DNA from: Hamadaea flava
GTDB taxonomy: Bacteria > Actinomycetota > Actinomycetes > Mycobacteriales > Micromonosporaceae
Length of the DNA stretch: 64,000 nt
Assembly: GCF_024172085.1 (NCBI RefSeq)
Contig: NZ_JAMZDZ010000001.1
Coordinates: 2,480,001 to 2,544,000 of the forward strand
Direction of reading: 5' to 3'
Shown: positions 59,219-64,000 of the stretch, piece after piece
How the letters are laid out: each line of letters starts with the position of its first letter
Position numbering within the stretch: the stretch's first letter is position 1
Position numbers and translations under genes: made by a program
Notes under the pieces: generated by a model
What the model saw: only the letters and a program-made list of their open reading frames with translations
Databases searched by the model: none
Told to the model about the DNA's origin: nothing

Positions 59219-62200
59219 CTAGGAAGTGCCATGTGGACTGTCCAACCAAGACGCTTGGATCAGCCGCGCGCCCTCTTTGCGGGTGACCAGCCACGCCCGG
59301 CCCGGCGGCAGCTGACTGGCCCGGACATTGCCGAGGATCGGTCCCTCGTTCTTGTCTCCCGACATGACCAGTCCCGGGGTGTTGACCTCCTTGAGGCGTA
59401 CGAGGGTCTGGTCGAACGCCGACCGGCCGGAGCTGCCCCCACGCTTGGCGATCACCACGTGCAGCCCGACCTCACGGGCCGACGGCAGCAGCTCCTGCAA
59501 CACGACCAGCGGGTTCTTCTCCCCCGCCACCAGGTCGAAGTCGTCGACGAGGACGAACAGCTCCGGGCCGGTCCACCAGTCCCGGGCGCGGAGCTGCTCC
59601 GGGGTGATGTCGGCCCCCGGCAGCCGCTTACGCAGCGACCCGTACGCCTCGGCCAGCATCTGTTTGCCCTGGTCGGCACTGGTGGCGTAACCGATGAGGT
59701 GGCTCTGCGGGATGGTGCCGAGCAGGCTGCGCCGGTAGTCCAGCGCGATGATGCGGGCCTGGTCCGGCGTACGCCGATCGGCGATCGACCGGCCGAGCAT
59801 GCGCAGGAAGGCGGACTTGCCGCACTCCGTCTCGCCGAAGATCAGGAAGTGCGGATCGGCGTCGAGGTCGAGATAGACCGGGCGCAGGTCGGCTTCGCCG
59901 AGCCCGATCGGCACCTCGGGACGGTCGGCCGCGGCGGCCAGCACCTCGGCGTACTCGACCCGTTCGGGGAGCAGCCGGACGCGTGGCGCGATCCCGCCCG
60001 ACCACGCTGTGCGTATCAGTGAAACCGCTTGATCGACCGTCGGCCCGGCCGAGCTGATCGAGGGCAGGGCCGACAGGAATTGATACGAGTCGGAGGTGAT
60101 GCCGCGGCCTGGGACGTCTTGCGGCACGTTGGCCGCGGCCCGGCGCCCGATGGCCGAGTCGGACGGGTCGCCGAGCCGCAGCTCGACGCGGGAGCCGAAC
60201 AGGTCACGGACCGAGGGCCGCAGGTCGAACCACCGGTTCGCCGCGGCGACCACGTGGATGCCGTAGGTGAGGCCGCGGTTGGCGAGGTCGTGGACCTTGG
60301 GTTCGAGATCCTCGAACTCGTTGCGCAGGGTGAGCCAGCCGTCCACGACGAGGAAGACGTCGGCGCAGCGCTCGTCGCCGAACTCGCCCGCGGCGGCCCG
60401 CCGCCGGAAGGCCGCGACCGAGTCCACACGATGCTCGACGAAGAACTGCTCCCGGTCGGCGAGCAACGCGACCAGCTCGGCGACGGTACGCCGGAGCAGG
60501 TCCGGCTCGCGCCGCGTCGCGACGCTGCCGACGTGCGGCAGGTCGGCGAGCGCGGACAGGCCGCCGCCGCCGAAGTCGACGCAGTAGAACTGCACCTGGT
60601 CGGGGGTGTGGGTGAGGGCGAGGCCGAGGATGACCGAGCGGACCAGGGTGCTCTTGCCGGTCTGCGGCGCGCCGATGACCACGATGTGCCCGGCCGCGCC
60701 GGACAGCTGGAAGCGCAACGCCTCCCGGCGCTGCTCGAACGGGCGGTCGACCACGCCCGCGAGGGCCTCCAGCGTGCCGCGCCGAGCCGGGTCGGCGGTG
60801 GTCAGGCCGAGCCCGGGGACGGTCGCCAGCTCGCCGATCACCGCGTCGACGGGGACCGAGTCGCTCAGCGGCGGCAGCCACACCTGGTGGGCGGGCGAGC
60901 CGTGCCCGGCCAGCCGCTCCGTCACGATGTCGAGCAGGGTGTCGCCGGTGACCGCTTCGAGGTCGTCCTCGGCGTCGGGCGACTGCGTCTCCACGGTCGC
61001 GGTCGGCTTGGCGACGTAGCCGGAGACGAAGGGCGCCACGGTGACCGCCGTCTCGGGCACGGCGGCGGCCTGCGTACGCCGGTGTACCCCGGACACGTAC
61101 GCGGCGCGGAACCGGATGAACGCCTCGACACCGAACTTGAGGAACCCGTGGCCGGGCGCCCGGGGCAGCTCGTACGCGTCGGTGACACCGAGCACGGCGC
61201 GACTCTCCATCGGGGAGAACGTCCGCAGACCGATGCGATAGGACAGATGCGTGTCGAGACCCCGCAACCGGCCCTCTTCAAGCCGCTGGCTGGCCAGCAG
61301 CAGGTGTACGCCCAGCGACCGCCCGAGTCGTCCGATCTGGACGAACATGTCGATGAAATCGGGCTTGGCCGACAGCAGTTCGGAGAACTCGTCGCAGACG
61401 ATCAGCAGGCTGGGCACCGGTTCCAGCGGTACGCCAGCCAGCCGGGCCCGTTCGTAGTCGCGCAGGGAGGCGTAGTTGCCCGCCCGGCGCAGCAGCTCCT
61501 GACGGCGTACGAGTTCGCCGTTGATCGCGTCGGTCATGCGGTCGACCAGCGGAAGCTCGTCGGCCAGGTTGGTGATGACCGCGCTGGTATGCGGCAGCAG
61601 GTCGAGCTTGGTGAAGGTCGCGCCGCCCTTGAAGTCGACGAGGACGAAGTTCAGGATCTCCGGAGGATGTGTCACGGCGAGCGCCAGCACCATCGTGCGT
61701 AGCAGCTCGGACTTGCCGGAGCCGGTCGCGCCGATGAGCAGCCCGTGCGGGCCCATGCCGTCCTGGGCCGACTCCTTGAGGTCCAGCTCGATCCGCTCGC
61801 CTTCGGGACCGACGCCGATCGGCACCCGCAGCCGCTGCCGGTTGGGCCGGGGCTGCCAGGTCACCTCCGGGTCGAGCGCGTACGGGTCGGGGATGTCGAG
61901 CAGGTCGGTCAGGTCGTGGGTGAACGTCATCGCCTGCTCACCCGAGCTGGCCCGGGCGAGCCGCAGCGGCGACAGCTGGTGTGCCAGGCACTCCGACACG
62001 ACCAGGGGCAGGTCGTCGGCGTACCCGAGGACCTGGGAGCCGGCGTGCGTGGTGGCGGTCAACCGGCCATCCGCGCCGACCTTGAGCACCAGGGTGCTGC
62101 GGTCGGGGTGGCGGGGCGGCTCCCCGCCGATCCAGACGACCGTCGCGCCTTCCACTCCGCCGTCGGCGGCCAGATGGTCGGAACCGGCGGTCTCAGCGCC

Positions 62201-63172
62201 GTCCACGACGACGAGCACATGCGGGCCGTCGATGCTGACCTCGGTCGCCGCCGGGTTGAACCGCGGCCGGGTCGACAGCGTCTCCTCCAGCATCGCCTCC
62301 AGCGCCGCCAGCGACGTGGTGACCAGCCGCAGCGCGCCCAGCGCGTCGGTGTTCTCCGGATGCGCCGCGTGCGGCAGCCACTTGACCCACTCCCAGAGGA
62401 ACCTCGACTTGTCCCCGGCGCAGGCCCCGATCAGCAGGTCGTCGGGCGCGTGGAAGAACGCGGCCTGGGCGACGATCGCCCGCGCCACGTGCCGGGCCTG
62501 CTCCAGATCGCCGTGCAGGTGGACCGAGGCGAACCCGTCGAGCGCCACGACGATGGGCAGCTGGTCGACCTGCCGATAGGTGCTCAGGAACCGACGCAGG
62601 GCGCCCGCACTGACCGGCTCGGCCTTCTCCACCGGCACGAACGGCGGGGGCACCAGCGGCGTGGCGAGGTCCCGCGCCCCGAGGCCGAGGCGTACCTGGC
62701 CGAAGTCGGGATCGGCCGCCCGCCGCTCCCACAGCCTCGAACTGTCCACAAGCGACCACAGCAGGCCCGGTTCGGGATGGCGGAAGTACTCCGCCGCCCG
62801 CTGCGTCCGGATCGCCGAGCGCACCGTCCGGCGTACGCCCGCCAGCTCGAAGAGGTAACCGCGCCGCAGCTTGGTCATCTCACCCTTGCTGCTGCCGGCG
62901 AAGCGGGAGAACTGCGTACCCACCATGCCCAGCATCGCCACGCCGAGCAGGCCGCCGGTGATGATGCGCAGGATGCCGCCGGAGTTGCCCGCGAACAGCA
63001 GCATCATCGCCACCGCCCCGGCCATCATCGGCAGGATCATCATCATCCGGGCGCCCATGCCGCCCTCGGGCTCAGGGATCTCGGACGGAGGTTCCAGGAC
63101 GATCTCGCCGGCGGGGAAGGGAGGTGCGTTCCGCCGCGGCCGGCGCATCCGGATCGTGGTCGCCACCGGCAC
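59219..63172 (-). CDS. eccC: EccC, FtsK/SpoIIIE-type ATPase of type VII secretion
   Basis: 1317 aa, fused EccCa-EccCb form. Two membrane helices near residues 42-88, then three ATPase domains. P-loops are GATGSGKSE (K487), GAPQTGKST (K840) and GETECGKSA (K1119), all canonical. Walker B of domain 1 is LLIVCDEF with the catalytic glutamate, while domain 2 has VVDGW and domain 3 VLVDDFD, so domain 1 is the main motor as in other EccCs. It powers recognition and export of WXG substrates at the membrane. GTG start at 63172 without a clear ribosome site; divergent from eccD by 62 bp. The paralogue array follows directly, so they share transcription. Confidence 0.97.
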   Translation of the reverse strand: MPVATTIRMRRPRRNAPPFPAGEIVLEPPSEIPEPEGGMGARMMMILPMMAGAVAMMLLFAGNSGGILRIITGGLLGVAMLGMVGTQFSRFAGSSKGEMTKLRRGYLFELAGVRRTVRSAIRTQRAAEYFRHPEPGLLWSLVDSSRLWERRAADPDFGQVRLGLGARDLATPLVPPPFVPVEKAEPVSAGALRRFLSTYRQVDQLPIVVALDGFASVHLHGDLEQARHVARAIVAQAAFFHAPDDLLIGACAGDKSRFLWEWVKWLPHAAHPENTDALGALRLVTTSLAALEAMLEETLSTRPRFNPAATEVSIDGPHVLVVVDGAETAGSDHLAADGGVEGATVVWIGGEPPRHPDRSTLVLKVGADGRLTATTHAGSQVLGYADDLPLVVSECLAHQLSPLRLARASSGEQAMTFTHDLTDLLDIPDPYALDPEVTWQPRPNRQRLRVPIGVGPEGERIELDLKESAQDGMGPHGLLIGATGSGKSELLRTMVLALAVTHPPEILNFVLVDFKGGATFTKLDLLPHTSAVITNLADELPLVDRMTDAINGELVRRQELLRRAGNYASLRDYERARLAGVPLEPVPSLLIVCDEFSELLSAKPDFIDMFVQIGRLGRSLGVHLLLASQRLEEGRLRGLDTHLSYRIGLRTFSPMESRAVLGVTDAYELPRAPGHGFLKFGVEAFIRFRAAYVSGVHRRTQAAAVPETAVTVAPFVSGYVAKPTATVETQSPDAEDDLEAVTGDTLLDIVTERLAGHGSPAHQVWLPPLSDSVPVDAVIGELATVPGLGLTTADPARRGTLEALAGVVDRPFEQRREALRFQLSGAAGHIVVIGAPQTGKSTLVRSVILGLALTHTPDQVQFYCVDFGGGGLSALADLPHVGSVATRREPDLLRRTVAELVALLADREQFFVEHRVDSVAAFRRRAAAGEFGDERCADVFLVVDGWLTLRNEFEDLEPKVHDLANRGLTYGIHVVAAANRWFDLRPSVRDLFGSRVELRLGDPSDSAIGRRAAANVPQDVPGRGITSDSYQFLSALPSISSAGPTVDQAVSLIRTAWSGGIAPRVRLLPERVEYAEVLAAAADRPEVPIGLGEADLRPVYLDLDADPHFLIFGETECGKSAFLRMLGRSIADRRTPDQARIIALDYRRSLLGTIPQSHLIGYATSADQGKQMLAEAYGSLRKRLPGADITPEQLRARDWWTGPELFVLVDDFDLVAGEKNPLVVLQELLPSAREVGLHVVIAKRGGSSGRSAFDQTLVRLKEVNTPGLVMSGDKNEGPILGNVRASQLPPGRAWLVTRKEGARLIQASWLDSPHGTS

Positions 63173-63234
63173 ATGATAGTGACGAGGGGACCGATCTTGT
63201 CTATTGTGAACGCCGTTGCCGGGGAGGACGGTCC

Positions 63235-64000
63235 ATGGTGGAACAGACAGGACTGGCGCGGATCATCGTCATCGCCCCGCATCGGCGGGTGGAGATGGCG
63301 GTCCCCGAACACGTCCCCCTTGCCGGCGTGCTCCCGGCGGTGCTCCGGCACGCGGGTCGCACCCTGGCCGAGGACGGTGTCGACCACGGCGGCTGGGTGC
63401 TGCGGCGGGTCGACGGCGGCCGGCTCGACCCGGCCCGGTCGCTGGCCGCGCAGGAGGTCTTCGACGGCGAAACCCTCGTCCTCGCGCCCCGGAACCAGCA
63501 CTGGCCCGAGCCCGCCTTCGACGACGTGGCCGAGGCCATCGCCGAACGGGCCGGCCGGCTCGGTCTGGTGTGGAGCGCCGGGGCCACCGTGCGCGCCGGG
63601 TGGTGGGCCGCCGCCGTCGTGCTCGCCGCCGGCCTCATACTGACCGCGGTCACCCCGGCGAGCTGGCAGTCCGGCCTGGCCGCCCTGGCCGTGGCGGCCG
63701 TCCTGCTCGGCGCGGCGGTGATCGACGAGCGGCTCGATCCGGGTGCCTCGGCGGCCCGCCTGACCGCCCCGTTCGCCATGCTTTACGCCGCGCTCGGTGC
63801 GGTCCTGGTCAGCGCGCCCAGCCCCGACGACCTGTTGCGCCCCTGGCCGCTGACCGCCGGGCTCGCCGGGCTGCTGCTCGCCGCCGCGATCGGCCGGGCG
63901 CTGATCCGTGACGACGTCTTCTTCACCGCCGGAGCCACCTTCGGCGCCTGCCTCGGCATCGTCGCGCTGCTCAACGCGACCGAGATGGCCACTGTGGAGG
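63235..64000 (+). CDS. eccD: EccD, membrane pore protein of type VII secretion (3' end outside window)
   Basis: Frame open from ATG 63235 (GGGGAGGAC upstream) to the window end, 255 residues seen, no stop. Residues 1-90 form the ubiquitin-like (YukD) domain: TGLARIIVIAPHRRVEMAVPEHVPLAGVLPAVL and DGGRLDPARSLAAQEVFDGETLVLAPR. A linker with FDDVAEAIAERAGRLG follows, then membrane helices at about 122-138 (WWAAAVVLAAGLILTAV), 146-162, 180-195, 205-220 and 230-245. Full EccD has 11 helices, so the rest lies outside. EccD forms the export channel and its ubiquitin-like domain contacts EccC. Confidence 0.93.
   Translation, partial: MVEQTGLARIIVIAPHRRVEMAVPEHVPLAGVLPAVLRHAGRTLAEDGVDHGGWVLRRVDGGRLDPARSLAAQEVFDGETLVLAPRNQHWPEPAFDDVAEAIAERAGRLGLVWSAGATVRAGWWAAAVVLAAGLILTAVTPASWQSGLAALAVAAVLLGAAVIDERLDPGASAARLTAPFAMLYAALGAVLVSAPSPDDLLRPWPLTAGLAGLLLAAAIGRALIRDDVFFTAGATFGACLGIVALLNATEMATVE

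Noticed and set aside
59190-59294. Hydrophobic N-terminus for paralogue 5 (start at 59294) suggesting a membrane anchor
   Set aside because: That start lies inside the 3' end of eccC in another frame; the other four paralogues have no hydrophobic N-terminus, and a later GTG fits better.
1-64000. tRNA, rRNA, insertion sequences, prophage or plasmid genes
   Set aside because: I looked for CCA-ended cloverleaf blocks, conserved rRNA words and transposase/integrase motifs and found none that I could support.

Overview
This is a high-GC window from an actinobacterium. Evidence: strong GC bias with GTG and ATG starts, a lon gene preceded by an HspR-type (HAIR) inverted repeat, several predicted leaderless promoters (-10 box 6-7 nt before the start codon), and an ESX/type VII secretion locus with large Pro/Gly-rich WXG proteins. 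A member of the Micromonosporaceae is my best guess, but that is inference. I saw no rRNA, tRNA, CRISPR array, transposase or integrase.

Layout. 0-6.3 kb: end of a GH63-like glycosidase, a membrane GGDEF-EAL c-di-GMP protein, a two-domain VOC protein and a thiolase. 6.4-12.9 kb: a hydrolase/DUF3626 pair, an LCP cell-wall ligase, Lon protease, and an AraC regulator with a VOC protein. 12.9-20.6 kb: an accessory-looking stretch of regulators, transporters and oxidoreductases (ArsR-type + MFS; FAD monooxygenase; MarR + 14-TM MFS with two palindromic operators; MarR + MDR oxidoreductase with one operator). It carries four of the five copies of an 85-90 bp intergenic repeat, plus CG-rich tandem repeats. 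20.6-25.7 kb: ClC channel, HdeD-like protein, a membrane protein, and a PE/PPE-like overlapping gene pair. 25.8-30.7 kb: a three-gene surface-glycan operon (GT2 enzyme, unknown protein, Rossmann/coiled-coil protein). 30.8-32.5 kb: mtnA facing a class II aldolase (methylthioadenosine salvage / DHAP shunt), whose 3' ends overlap inside a 27-bp tandem repeat. 32.6-36.3 kb: a secreted GH2 exo-glucosaminidase-like enzyme with two recently duplicated carbohydrate-binding modules. 36.4-45 kb: UvrA2-like ATPase, hydrolases, a PadR regulator with a near-consensus leaderless promoter, a methyltransferase and an APC permease.

45-64 kb is the most interesting region, an ESX-type locus. A small M50-like protease, a zinc-ribbon membrane protein and an EccA-like AAA+ ATPase carrying an N-terminal beta-helix instead of TPRs run rightwards. 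They converge on a leftward array of five tandem paralogues (680-810 aa) that sits downstream of eccC. eccD starts divergently from eccC and runs off the window. Each of the five large proteins has a WxG turn at residue 201-241, a YxGLxL boundary motif and a long Pro/Gly/Thr-rich region. Four of them end in the same SLDGR / PPM / RRGxP / GR tail. I read them as large modular ESX substrates or extracellular scaffold proteins made for this EccC. Small EsxA/EsxB genes, eccB, eccE and mycP are not in the window and may lie to the right.
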